Part shown: positions 43,028-52,156 of the stretch, piece by piece | Position numbering within the stretch: the first letter of the stretch is position 1 | Layout: each line of letters opens with the position of its first letter | DNA from: SURF-21 sp964529285 | GTDB lineage: Bacteria; Actinomycetota; Geothermincolia; Geothermincolales; RBG-13-55-18 | Length of the DNA: 64,000 bases | NCBI GenBank assembly: GCA_964529285.1 | Contig: CAZGWK010000001.1 | Location: 116,013-180,012 of the forward strand | Reading direction: 5' to 3' | The notes under the pieces: generated by a model | The model's input: only the letters and a program-made list of their open reading frames with translations | Told to the model about the DNA's origin: nothing | Databases searched by the model: none | Program-made: the position numbers and the translations under genes

Positions 43028-44233
43028 CTAATCCTGCCCAGGTGCTAACTCCCAGGTTCTCTCTACTATCTCCACCATTACGAGGTCTTCGGGCGAGAGG
43101 CCGTTGTGGTTGGTCGTGGTGTAATTGAAGATACCCGCGGTGCCCACCAGTCCATCGGTCTCCTCGATGGCATCGCGCAGCTCTGCACGCGTCACGTCCG
43201 CTCCAGCGCGCTTCAGCGCCTCTGTCACAATGAGGATCGCGTCCCAACCGTGTCCTGCGAAGGTATTTACGTTCTCGCCATATTTCTCCGCATAGGCTTG
43301 CGAGAAATCCTCCATGAACTCGTACTGCTCGGAGCCGGGCTCCAGTGCTTTCTGCCATATGAGCATCTTGCCCGCCGGGAAGAGTACGCCGTTTGCCGCA
43401 TCGCCACCTAACTCGATGAAAGTCTGGTTTGCTATGCCATGGCTGCCCATGTAGGGGATATCCATGCCCTTGTCCCGCATCTTTTTCACGATCTTTGCCG
43501 GGCCTGGGTTCGTCCCCCACACGACGACGATCTCGGGATTCCCGGTCTGGATGTTGGTGAGGTGGGTGTCCATACCCTCTTCGGACTCGTCCGTCTGATA
43601 TCCCTCGGAAACAACGACCTCCAGACCGTATTCGGGCGCCATGAATTCGATAACGTCCTTTCCGTCGGTCCCGAAGGCGTTGGTGTCGTAGAGCAGGGCT
43701 ATACGCTCCACCCCGATCACGTCTCTGATATACATGAGGGCGTTCTCGCCCGCCTCCGCCGATGTAGGCGGAGTGCGGAAGACCCAGGTTATATCGCCGT
43801 CCATGATCTCCACCCCGGCAGCCATGCATACCTGCGGTACTTGCTGGGCAGTCGCTTCCTGCTTCATCGAAAGCGTGGGGCCGGTTCCGCTCGAGCCGAT
43901 AAGCGCGACCACCTCTTCCTGCTCTATGAGCTCCACCGTAGCTTCGAGAGCCTTGCCGGGATCGCTCTGGTCATCCTTGATGATGACTTCGACCATCCTG
44001 CCGTCGATGCCGCCTTCTTCGTTCAGCCTGTCCACGTAGAGCTCGATTGCATTGCGCTCAGGTTTGCCCAGCGGCTCGTTCGCACCGCTTTCCGAGAGCA
44101 CTACGCCTATCTTGATCGGTTCTTTTTCCCCGGACTCCGTCTCTCCACAACCCGGCAATACCAGCAGGGCGGAGAAAACGAACGCCGCTACTGCGACTAG
44201 GACTAACATTGTTTTACCGCGCAACCTAAACAA
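43028..44233 (-). CDS. livJ: branched-chain amino acid-type ABC transporter substrate-binding lipoprotein LivJ
   Basis: The 401-residue product has a type II signal peptide ending in LVLPGC (lipobox, Cys29), then KIGVVLSESGANEPLGKPERNAIEL and a type I periplasmic-binding fold (peripla_BP_6; about residues 38-395; GSSGTGPTLS, RTPPTSAEAGENALMYI, HGWDAILIVTEAL). The acidic linker after Cys29 suits a lipoprotein anchored outside the membrane. The ligand cannot be fixed: such proteins bind branched-chain amino acids, amides or aromatic and carboxylic acids. The start is a TTG with GGAGG eight bases upstream. Confidence 0.92.
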   Translation of the reverse strand: MFRLRGKTMLVLVAVAAFVFSALLVLPGCGETESGEKEPIKIGVVLSESGANEPLGKPERNAIELYVDRLNEEGGIDGRMVEVIIKDDQSDPGKALEATVELIEQEEVVALIGSSGTGPTLSMKQEATAQQVPQVCMAAGVEIMDGDITWVFRTPPTSAEAGENALMYIRDVIGVERIALLYDTNAFGTDGKDVIEFMAPEYGLEVVVSEGYQTDESEEGMDTHLTNIQTGNPEIVVVWGTNPGPAKIVKKMRDKGMDIPYMGSHGIANQTFIELGGDAANGVLFPAGKMLIWQKALEPGSEQYEFMEDFSQAYAEKYGENVNTFAGHGWDAILIVTEALKRAGADVTRAELRDAIEETDGLVGTAGIFNYTTTNHNGLSPEDLVMVEIVERTWELAPGQD

Positions 44234-44252
44234 CCCCCTTACCTCCTGTCCG

Positions 44253-44281
44253 CTTATACTGAACTACTGTTCTACCGGCAA
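44253..44281 (-). promoter_or_regulatory. sigma70-like promoter for livJ
   Basis: On the minus strand TTGCCG and TATAAG lie 17 bases apart, ending about 20 bases before the livJ start codon. This is a reasonable vegetative promoter match and leaves a short leader with AGGAGG. Confidence 0.5.
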
Positions 44282-44378
44282 TTCGCCTGTAATAACCACT
44301 ATAGAAGATATTTCTACCACATGGCCTGCTGTGATGTCCACCACTACGGGGCGGCGGCATACACGGAGTTTCACATCT

Positions 44379-45137
44379 CTATATACGCACCGGTATCCCC
44401 TTGCCCCCCAGGAACTCCTTTGCCTCCCGGATACTGTATTCTCCGAAGTGGAATATGGAAGCCGCCAGCACGGCGTCGGCTCCCGCCCTGAGTATCACAT
44501 CGGCCAGATGATCCAGATTACCCGCACCACCAGATGCGATAACCGGAAGGTTTACGGCTTCCACCACCGCGCGCGTCAGCTCAAGGTCGTACCCGTCTTT
44601 GGTACCGTCGCGGTCCATACTGGTCAAGAGTATTTCGCCCGCTCCCAGCGATTCGGCCCGTCGCGCCCATGCAACGACATCAAGGCCCGCCGCATTCCTT
44701 CCGCCGTTTGTATAGACCTCCCACTCATCCTTTCCTTTCGCCTTTGCATCAATCGCGATAACCACGCACTGGGCTCCGAACCTGCGGGAAGATGCCGTTA
44801 TCAGGCCGGGGTTCCTGACCGCGGAGGTGTTCAGAGAGATCTTGTCTGCCCCCGTAGCCAGCATGTGGCGTATATCCCCTTCACCGCGCAGCCCTCCACC
44901 GACAGTGAAAGGTATGAATACCTGCTCCGCGACCTTGGCAGCCATAGCGAATACGATTTCCCTTTCCTCGTGGGAGGCGGTTATATCCAGAAACACCAGC
45001 TCGTCGGCGCCCTCCCTGTCGTATACCGCTCCCATCTCGACGGGATCCCCGGCGTCGCGCAGAGAGACGAAGTTAATCCCCTTGACGACTCGGCCCTTGT
45101 CCACATCCAGACACGGGATTATGCGCTTGGTATGCAC
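44379..45137 (-). CDS. hisF: imidazole glycerol phosphate synthase subunit HisF
   Basis: HisF cyclises PRFAR with ammonia from HisH to give imidazole glycerol phosphate and AICAR. The 252-residue barrel starts with RIIPCLDVDKGRVVKGINF (catalytic Asp11). TSMDRDGTKDGYDLELT and VIASGGAGNLDHL hold the phosphate loops and second catalytic Asp region. It lies 87 bases downstream of hisA, with no terminator seen between it and livJ. Confidence 0.97.
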   Translation of the reverse strand: MHTKRIIPCLDVDKGRVVKGINFVSLRDAGDPVEMGAVYDREGADELVFLDITASHEEREIVFAMAAKVAEQVFIPFTVGGGLRGEGDIRHMLATGADKISLNTSAVRNPGLITASSRRFGAQCVVIAIDAKAKGKDEWEVYTNGGRNAAGLDVVAWARRAESLGAGEILLTSMDRDGTKDGYDLELTRAVVEAVNLPVIASGGAGNLDHLADVILRAGADAVLAASIFHFGEYSIREAKEFLGGKGIPVRI

Positions 45138-45224
45138 GCTTCCACCCTCCCTTCAAGAGGTCTCGCCTCAACAATGCGGCCTTCATAAAGTTTTTTCTTT
45201 CAGCGGCGGGAATTCCCGCCTTGC

Positions 45225-45950
45225 TCACCCTTCCTCGAGAAGAAGCGCCGCCGCCAGATCTAGGTCACCGGTATATATCGACCTTCCGACGATCGCGCCC
45301 TCAATCCCCCTGTGCATCAGACCCTTGAGTTTCCTCACGTCGGAGAGATCGCTTATCCCGCCGGCAGCGATTATCCCCATCCCGCGATCGAGGAAGTCTT
45401 CCAGCCCTCCCAAGTCATAACCCTCGAGAGTGCCGTCGCGGGCGATATCGGTATGGATGATGCTCCTGGCCCCCCAGGCTTCGAGCTGCTCCAGGACATC
45501 GCCCAACGATCGCCCGGACGTCTCGCGCCATGCCCCGGTCGCGACAGTATCTCCCCTGGTGTCTACGCTTATTATGACACTCTCTCCATAGAGCCTCAGC
45601 ATCTCCTCGCCGAACTCCGGCTCCTGCAGTGCGCGGGTTCCCAGGATCACCCGTTCTACGCCAAGCGAAAGCAAGCGCTCGATATCCTCGCGGCTGCGCA
45701 CGCCCCCTCCGCACTGCAACGGTATTTTTACCCGCATCACTATCTCGCGTATATGCGGCAGGTTGACCAGCTCCCCCTTCGCTGCGCCGTCAAGGTCGAC
45801 AACGTGCAGGCTGGAAGCCCCCATGTCCTGCCAGGCCCGTGCAGCTTCGCAGGGCTTAGCGGAGTAGACCGTCTCCTTACCCAGATCGCCCTTGTACAGC
45901 CGGACGGTGCGCCCGCCTTTTATATCGACTGCGGGATATATACGGAACAT
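45225..45950 (-). CDS. hisA: ProFAR isomerase HisA
   Basis: HisA isomerises ProFAR to PRFAR. The 241-residue half-barrel-duplicated protein has PAVDIKGGRTVRLYKGD (catalytic Asp8), LQCGGGVRSREDIERLL and HTDIARDGTLEGYDLG (second Asp), then IIAAGGISDLSD. The ATG at 45950 follows GAGAGGGG and gives the family N-terminus; an in-frame codon 21 bases upstream lies nearly at the hisH stop and was rejected. Possible dual HisA/PriA activity cannot be excluded, since actinobacteria often use PriA. Confidence 0.95.
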   Translation of the reverse strand: MFRIYPAVDIKGGRTVRLYKGDLGKETVYSAKPCEAARAWQDMGASSLHVVDLDGAAKGELVNLPHIREIVMRVKIPLQCGGGVRSREDIERLLSLGVERVILGTRALQEPEFGEEMLRLYGESVIISVDTRGDTVATGAWRETSGRSLGDVLEQLEAWGARSIIHTDIARDGTLEGYDLGGLEDFLDRGMGIIAAGGISDLSDVRKLKGLMHRGIEGAIVGRSIYTGDLDLAAALLLEEG

Positions 45951-45961
45951 AAGAGCCCCTC

Positions 45962-46567
45962 TCAAGTGCACATACGTGCGAAGTTATCGAGGATGCGCAG
46001 CCCTGGTGACGAACTCTTCTCCGGGTGGAACTGGAATGCCACCAATGAGCCATGCGCAGCACCCGACGCAAAATCAATACCGTATGAGGTCATGGTCAAC
46101 CTGTCATCTGCATCACGCGGTACCACGTAATAGGAATGCACGAAGTAGAAGAAGGATCCCCCCTCAACTCCTGCGAGCACGGGATGCGCTCGTTCCCCGC
46201 GCGCGTCGTTCCACCCCATATGGGGTATCTTGACATCAGGCGGAAACCTCAAAACCCGTCCCGGCAGTACGCCCAACCCCGCGACCCCCGGGGACTCCTC
46301 GCTCTCCTCGAAGAGAAGCTGGTATCCCAGGCATATACCCAGGACCGGTTTTCCCTCCGTTACCGCTCTTCGCAGAGGTTCAGCAAGCCCGCCATCCACG
46401 AGTTCCCGCATGGCGTCACCGAAAGACCCGACCCCCGGCAGCACTATTCCTGCCGCATTTTCCGTCGCTGCGGGGTCGCGGCTGACCTTTACGTTGTAAC
46501 CAAGGTAGGCGAAGGCTTTTTCGACGCTGCGCAAGTTGCCCATGCCGTAATCCACGATAGTGATCAT
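45962..46567 (-). CDS. hisH: imidazole glycerol phosphate synthase glutaminase subunit HisH
   Basis: The 201-residue class I glutamine amidotransferase feeds ammonia to HisF. It has VDYGMGNLRSV, the oxyanion segment VLPGVGSFGDAM, nucleophile Cys in LGICLGYQLLFE, and the His-Glu pair in FQFHPEKSS. It lies between hisB and hisA with short gaps, as in the usual hisDBHAF order. Confidence 0.97.
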   Translation of the reverse strand: MITIVDYGMGNLRSVEKAFAYLGYNVKVSRDPAATENAAGIVLPGVGSFGDAMRELVDGGLAEPLRRAVTEGKPVLGICLGYQLLFEESEESPGVAGLGVLPGRVLRFPPDVKIPHMGWNDARGERAHPVLAGVEGGSFFYFVHSYYVVPRDADDRLTMTSYGIDFASGAAHGSLVAFQFHPEKSSSPGLRILDNFARMCT

Positions 46568-46583
46568 TCAGCGCTCCCGGGCT

Positions 46584-47204
46584 CTAATGCAGGATTCCCT
46601 TGGTGGAAGGCACGTCCCGTGAGGATCCTGCGAGGCAAACAGCAGCTCGAAAAGATCTTCCCAGGCCTTTGAAGACCGCCTCGAGGATATGATGCGGGTT
46701 TTCGCCGCTCAGCTTTCTTACGTGCAGGGTCAGGCCGCCTTCGTTCGCCAGCGCCTGCAGGAACTCCCTTACGCAAGTAGGGTCGAATTCGGAGATCAGC
46801 CGTACGGGCAAGTCTACCTCGTAAGTGAGATGAGGCCGCCCCGAGAGGTCCAGGGATACCAGGCACAGGGCTTCGTCCATGGGCAGGAGCGCCCAACCGT
46901 ATCGTGTTATACCCTTCTTGTCCCCCATGGCCTGCACAACGGCTCTGCCGATGCAGAGGCCAACGTCCTCCACTGTATGGTGCTGATCCACCTCCAGGTC
47001 ACCCCGCGCCTCCAGCTTGAGATCGAAAGAAGCGTGGTGGGACAGGAGAGTAAGCATGTGGTCGAAGAAAGCGATGCCCGTTGAGATTTCCACCTCGCCC
47101 TTTCCGTCGAGGTCGATCTCCAGCATCACCTCGGTCTCCGTTGTCTTCCTGCGCAATTCAGACTTTCTCATGGTCATTAGATTAACACATTCCCCTAATG
47201 GCAT
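46584..47204 (-). CDS. hisB: imidazoleglycerol-phosphate dehydratase HisB
   Basis: HisB removes water from imidazole glycerol phosphate using bound manganese. The 206-residue product has FFDHMLTLLSHHASFDL, HHTVEDVGLCIG and the C-terminal HHILEAVFKGLGRS. The domain is single; no fused phosphatase is present. The first ATG overlaps hisD and is immediately preceded by GGAG, while ATG codons nine and eleven codons later also lie near a GGGGA; the true start is one of these. Confidence 0.96.
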   Translation of the reverse strand: MPLGECVNLMTMRKSELRRKTTETEVMLEIDLDGKGEVEISTGIAFFDHMLTLLSHHASFDLKLEARGDLEVDQHHTVEDVGLCIGRAVVQAMGDKKGITRYGWALLPMDEALCLVSLDLSGRPHLTYEVDLPVRLISEFDPTCVREFLQALANEGGLTLHVRKLSGENPHHILEAVFKGLGRSFRAAVCLAGSSRDVPSTKGILH

Positions 47205-48466
47205 CTCCTGCGCATGGCCTCCGCGTGGTTGACAAATCCCTCAACCCTGGCGATGGCTTCTACCACCGGCCCCAGGGCCTTGTTGGCTTTGGGGTTTGAG
47301 AACACTATGTTGCTCCATTTAATGAAGTCGTATACCCCAAGCGGCGAGGAGAAACGAGCCGCTCCCTTGGTGGGCAGGACGTGATTCACGCCAACCGCAT
47401 AATCTCCCAGGGCTACGGGGGAATCGGCCCCGAGGAAGATAGCGCCCGCATTATGCACCTTCGGCAGTATCCCCGTAACGTCTTCCGTGACAATGACGAG
47501 GTGTTCGGGCGCCAGTTCGTTCACCAGGCTCGCACCCTCTTCCAGGTCACCTACCAGTACCGCAGACGCTTGTATCGATCGAGGGTCTGAATCTTTTCCC
47601 GCTCCCTGCACCAGCATCTTCTCTACCTGCGAGATGAGGCCTTCATCCGTTGCTATCAGGCACGCCCTGGCCCCCGAGCCGTGTTCCATCTGCGCAAGCA
47701 TCTCCAGGGCCAGGCATTCCGCATCGGCATAGCCGTCCGCCAAGACGGCCAGTTCGCTTGGTCCGGCCAGCATGTCTACACCCACGCGGCCCACGAACTC
47801 CTTTTTCGCCAGCGCGACGTAGATGTTCCCGGGACCTACCACTTTGTCCACCGCCTTTATGGTCTGGGTTCCCAGCGCAAGCGCCGCGATTGCCTGCGCA
47901 CCTCCGACGCGATATACCTCATCAATGCCGAGTGCATCGATGGCGAAAAGCGTGTGGGGGTCTATCTCTCCAGACTTTGCCGGTGGTACGCAGACGGCAA
48001 TCTCCGGCACTCCGGCCACTTTCGCCGGTATCAGCGTCATCATCGCCGTGGACGGATAAGCTGCATTGCCTCCCGGTATGTACGCTCCTACGCGCTCCAG
48101 GGGTTTGGCCATCTGTCCAATCCTCGCTCCCTCCTCGGACTCCCAGAACTGGGGTTCCCAGGTCTGCCGGCGGTGAAAAGCGGTGATCGATTTTATCGCG
48201 GTCCTGAGCGCATGAGCGTAACCTCCTTTCACCGCCTCGGCGCATCTCTCCAGCTCCCCTGCGCTTACGCGCAAGCCCCTTTGCGCGATGTCTACCCCGT
48301 CAAAACGACGCGTCAATTCGAACAGGGCTTCGTCGCCCTCCGCACGGACTAGCGCGATGATATCCCGCACTTCCTCGACGGGCCCTTCCTCGCTCCAGAA
48401 ATCCCAATCTAAGGCTTTTCTGAGCGCATGGACATCTTCGTAGTCATCGCTGCGCAATACCCTCAA
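47195..48466 (-). CDS. hisD: histidinol dehydrogenase
   Basis: HisD oxidises L-histidinol to histidine with NAD and zinc. The 423-residue protein has VGAYIPGGNAAYPSTAMMT, GPGNIYVALAKKEFVG, MLAGPSELAVLAD, AQMEHGSGARACLIA, APEHL and GVNHVLPTKGAARFSSPLGV. It heads the his cluster on the minus strand, overlaps hisB, and has 78 bases to dnaE. hisG, hisC and hisE are not present in the window. Confidence 0.97.
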   Translation of the reverse strand: MRVLRSDDYEDVHALRKALDWDFWSEEGPVEEVRDIIALVRAEGDEALFELTRRFDGVDIAQRGLRVSAGELERCAEAVKGGYAHALRTAIKSITAFHRRQTWEPQFWESEEGARIGQMAKPLERVGAYIPGGNAAYPSTAMMTLIPAKVAGVPEIAVCVPPAKSGEIDPHTLFAIDALGIDEVYRVGGAQAIAALALGTQTIKAVDKVVGPGNIYVALAKKEFVGRVGVDMLAGPSELAVLADGYADAECLALEMLAQMEHGSGARACLIATDEGLISQVEKMLVQGAGKDSDPRSIQASAVLVGDLEEGASLVNELAPEHLVIVTEDVTGILPKVHNAGAIFLGADSPVALGDYAVGVNHVLPTKGAARFSSPLGVYDFIKWSNIVFSNPKANKALGPVVEAIARVEGFVNHAEAMRRRCH

Positions 48467-48544
48467 GGCGTCCTACAACCTTTCGTCGTGTGTGACGGCA
48501 AGCTCCATACCACATATACGATACCTCTCCATGCACCCGCCTCC

Positions 48545-51500
48545 CTATTCCAGCGCGATGCATCCATCGCCCAAAAGCGAGAGGACTTCCGCATAGAGCG
48601 AACTGTCAGGGCTTACGCGATACTCCTCGGGGAGCCTGAATACCCTGACCGCTCTCTCGCTCGTAAGCTTGAGTTTAACAGTCGTGCCTCCGGGATGCCT
48701 CCCCAGGATATCCTTCAATTCTCCCATAGTCCCCTCCATGGCCTGCGAGTACACCATGTTTATGAAAAGTTCGCATTCCTCGGGACTCTTGAGGCGCGGC
48801 TCGGATACATCCAGTGCCACCACCCTAACCGTAGACGCTTCCTCTTCCCTGTCTCTGGACTCGACTCTCGCCTTAATGCAGATTATGCGGTCCTCTTCGA
48901 GACACTCTCTATGCTGCAGGTAAAGAGCCGGGAATACAGTGACCTCGACCCTGCCCGTAAGATCCTCGAGCGTAAGGTTTGCCATGAGGTCATTCTTACG
49001 CGTCAGCCGCTGCGTTTTCTTGGTGATGATTCCGCCCATCCACTTGACCGCTCCGTCACCGAGCTCCGAAAGGTCCGCGATATCGCATTCCACATGTCGT
49101 TTCATGAGGTCCTTCACCTGCATCAAAGGATGATCAGTTACGTATATGCCCAACATCTCCTTTTCGTAAGCCAGGAGCTTGTCGCGGGGCAGTTCCCCCT
49201 CTACAGGGTTGGCGGCAAGGGGGTCTTCATCCTCATCATCATCCCCGAAGAGGGAGTGCTGCCCCTCATCCAGCAGTCGCTGCTTTTCGGCGGCAAGGTC
49301 GGCGATGCGGTCATATATTTTGAGCAAGTGATTCCTGGTGTAGCCGAGGAAATCGAAGGCCCCGCTCTTGATCAGGCTTTCCAGGGCCCTCTTGTTCACG
49401 GTTCCCGACCCCGCCCTGCGGCAGAAATCCAGCAGCGACAGGTAAGGACCGCCCTCCCGGCGAGTGGCAATCACTTTTTCGGCCGCACCGGCCCCGAGGT
49501 TCCGCACGGCCGACAGGCCGAAACGTATCCCCTCTTCTACGGGCGTGAATTCCTTCAGGCTTTCGTTGATGTCCGGCGGCAATATACGTATGCCCATCTT
49601 CAGGCACTCGTTGACGAAAACCGGCACCTTGTCCTTGTTTCCGGTTACGCTGGTCAGGTTCGCCGCCATGAACTCCTTAGGGTAGTGTGCCTTCAGATAA
49701 GCGGTCTGGTAGGAGATGAATGCATATGCCGTGGAATGGCTCTTGTTGAAACCATATTCGCCGAAGTTCTTGACGAGGTCGAAAAGCCTCTCGGAAAGCC
49801 GGCGGCTGTACCCGTTATCAACCATGCCCTCTACGAACTTGTCCTTCTGCTCCTTCATCTGCTCGCTCTTGCTCTTTGCCACCACTCCGCGCAGCCCGTC
49901 GGCCTCGGCCATGGTATACCCGGCCAGATCCACCGCCAGCTTCATAACCTGCTCCTGGTAGAGGATGATCCCGTTCGTCTCCCGCAACAAACGTTCGAGG
50001 TCGGGGTGAAGGTACTCGATGGGCATGCGTTTATGCTTACGGTTTACGAAATCCTTTACCATGCCGCTCTTGAGAGGCCCGGGACGGTACAGCGCCAGAA
50101 CGGCTATGAGGTCCTCGAAGCAGTCGGGGCGAAGGTCCTGGAGGAGAGAGCGCATCCCCGGGCTCTCCAACTGAAATACGCCGATGGTGTCTCCCCGCTG
50201 CAGGAGTTCATAGGCCTGAGGGTCGTCCAGGGGTATGCGGTCGGGATCGATCTTGACCTCACTCACACGCATGATGTTCTCCAGGGTGTCGCTTATGACC
50301 GTCAGGGTGCGCAGCCCGAGAAAGTCCATCTTCAGAAGGCCGATGGCCTGGATGGCGTCCATATCGAACTGGGTCACGACCTCCTCGTCGGCCCCACGCC
50401 GCTGCAGGGGCGTATATCGCGAGAGCTCGTCATCGGCTATAACCACCCCGGCGGCGTGTATGCCGTCCTGACGGGTTATGCCCTCCAGCTTGAGCGCCGT
50501 TTCGATGATATTCCTGTACATCTCATCGTTCTCGAATGCATCACTCAGTTCGGGAGAGGTTTCCAGCGCCTTCTCAAGAGTTATGTTAAGTACGTCGGGG
50601 ACCATCTTGGCCAGGCGGTCCACTTTTCCGTACTCCATGCTGTAGACCCTTCCCGCATCGCGTATGGCCGCGCGCGCCTGCATCGTCGAGAAGGTGACTA
50701 TCTGCGCCACGCGGTCCTCGCCGTACTTGCTCCTTACGTACTCTATGACCTCGGGACGGCGCTTATAGCAGAAATCGATGTCGATGTCCGGCAAAGTGCG
50801 GCGCGAGGGATTCAGGAAGCGCTCGAACAGCAGCCCGTATCGCATAGGGTCCACCGTGGTTATCCCCAGGCAGTACGCAACCAGCGAGCCGGCGGCCGAG
50901 CCACGGCCCGGACCAACTATAATGCCGTTTTCCTTGGCATATTTTATGAAATCCCAGACGATGAGGAAGTAGCCGGAAAAGCCCATGTCCCTGATGACGG
51001 AGAGCTCGTAGCGAAGCCGCTCCTCCAGCTCGGGCGTAACTTCCTCATACAGCTTCCGCAGACCTTCCCAAGCCAGTTTCTGCAGGTAAGCATCCAGGTC
51101 AAAGCCATCGGGCACCTGATAATTCGGTAGCTGGTAGCTGCCGAAATTTATCTCTACGTTACATCTCTCTGCTATGTCCACGGTATTGGAAAGGGCTTCC
51201 GGTATCTCGCCGAAAAGCCCCCTCATCTCGTCGTAGTCCTTGAGATAGAACTGGTCGTTGGAAAACCTGAGCCGATCTTCCTGATCCAAGGTAGAGTTTG
51301 TCTGGATACACAGCAGCACATCGTGATAGAGGTTGTCTTCCCGCCCTACGTAATGCAGGTCGTTGGTGGCTACGAGCCCGACCCCCAGCTCGCGGCCGAG
51401 CTGGATCAGGCCGGGAATCATCTTCTTTTCCTCGGGCAGAGAGTGGTCCATGAGCTCGATGAAGAAGTTTCCCTCGCCGAATATGGACACGTATTCACGC

Positions 51501-52000
51501 ACTGCCCTGGCAGCGCCCTCGTAATCATCTGCCAGGAGGCGGGTAGCTATCTCTCCCTTGAGGCAGGCCGAGAAGGCTATTATCCCCTTGTGATTCTCGC
51601 GCAGTATCTCCTTGTCGATGCGCGGCTTGTAATAATAACCCTCTATGAAGGACGCCGTGACCAGCCGCATAAGGTTGTGGTATCCGTCCTGGTTCTCGGC
51701 GAGCAGCAGCAGGTGGTAGTTGGGGTCCTCTTTCACCGGTTTGCGGTCGAAGCGAGATCCGAGGGTGATATACGCCTCCACGCCTAAAACTGGTTTTATC
51801 CCCTTCTCCAACGCGGTCTTGTAAAAGGGCACCACCCCATACATCCCCCCATGATCGGTAATGGCGAGGGCTTCGAAACCCTTCTCGGCCGCTGCATTTA
51901 AAAGGTCGGGGATGCGCGCTGCCCCGTCGAGCATGGAGAACTCCGTGTGGTTATGCAGGTGGACGAAGGGAACTCCCAAACCAGAACCTCCGAAACTCAC
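48545..52000 (-). CDS. dnaE: DNA polymerase III alpha subunit
   Basis: DnaE is the main replicative polymerase. The 1151-residue product has an N-terminal PHP domain (HLHNHTEFSMLDG, ITDHGGMYGVV), the catalytic centre GPGRGSAAGS and PDIDIDFCYKRR, FNKSHSTAYA, a helix-hairpin-helix region and an OB-fold (GGIITKKTQRLTRK, about residues 1000-1080). The start is GTG at 52000 with AGGA upstream, or TTG at 51979 with GGAGG seven bases upstream. It lies upstream of hisD and diverges from the RecB-like nuclease gene. A 900-codon frame on the opposite strand is a shadow. Confidence 0.98.
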   Translation of the reverse strand: MSFGGSGLGVPFVHLHNHTEFSMLDGAARIPDLLNAAAEKGFEALAITDHGGMYGVVPFYKTALEKGIKPVLGVEAYITLGSRFDRKPVKEDPNYHLLLLAENQDGYHNLMRLVTASFIEGYYYKPRIDKEILRENHKGIIAFSACLKGEIATRLLADDYEGAARAVREYVSIFGEGNFFIELMDHSLPEEKKMIPGLIQLGRELGVGLVATNDLHYVGREDNLYHDVLLCIQTNSTLDQEDRLRFSNDQFYLKDYDEMRGLFGEIPEALSNTVDIAERCNVEINFGSYQLPNYQVPDGFDLDAYLQKLAWEGLRKLYEEVTPELEERLRYELSVIRDMGFSGYFLIVWDFIKYAKENGIIVGPGRGSAAGSLVAYCLGITTVDPMRYGLLFERFLNPSRRTLPDIDIDFCYKRRPEVIEYVRSKYGEDRVAQIVTFSTMQARAAIRDAGRVYSMEYGKVDRLAKMVPDVLNITLEKALETSPELSDAFENDEMYRNIIETALKLEGITRQDGIHAAGVVIADDELSRYTPLQRRGADEEVVTQFDMDAIQAIGLLKMDFLGLRTLTVISDTLENIMRVSEVKIDPDRIPLDDPQAYELLQRGDTIGVFQLESPGMRSLLQDLRPDCFEDLIAVLALYRPGPLKSGMVKDFVNRKHKRMPIEYLHPDLERLLRETNGIILYQEQVMKLAVDLAGYTMAEADGLRGVVAKSKSEQMKEQKDKFVEGMVDNGYSRRLSERLFDLVKNFGEYGFNKSHSTAYAFISYQTAYLKAHYPKEFMAANLTSVTGNKDKVPVFVNECLKMGIRILPPDINESLKEFTPVEEGIRFGLSAVRNLGAGAAEKVIATRREGGPYLSLLDFCRRAGSGTVNKRALESLIKSGAFDFLGYTRNHLLKIYDRIADLAAEKQRLLDEGQHSLFGDDDEDEDPLAANPVEGELPRDKLLAYEKEMLGIYVTDHPLMQVKDLMKRHVECDIADLSELGDGAVKWMGGIITKKTQRLTRKNDLMANLTLEDLTGRVEVTVFPALYLQHRECLEEDRIICIKARVESRDREEEASTVRVVALDVSEPRLKSPEECELFINMVYSQAMEGTMGELKDILGRHPGGTTVKLKLTSERAVRVFRLPEEYRVSPDSSLYAEVLSLLGDGCIALE

Positions 52001-52156
52001 GTTTTCCTACACTGCTGCCGGGTTCATGTTATATGATTCAAATGTCAGACATGTCCTGTATAACGTATACCATGGATCGACTATGTTATTATATCTTTCC
52101 CCACGGACAGGCGCTTTCCCTGTGCCGCTTAAGAATCAAGGGGGTGGACCTTGCCT

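Noticed and set aside
48428..51130. A 900-codon open frame on the plus strand
   Set aside because: It lies exactly antisense to dnaE, has no domain or ribosome-binding site, and arises from codon bias of the real gene.
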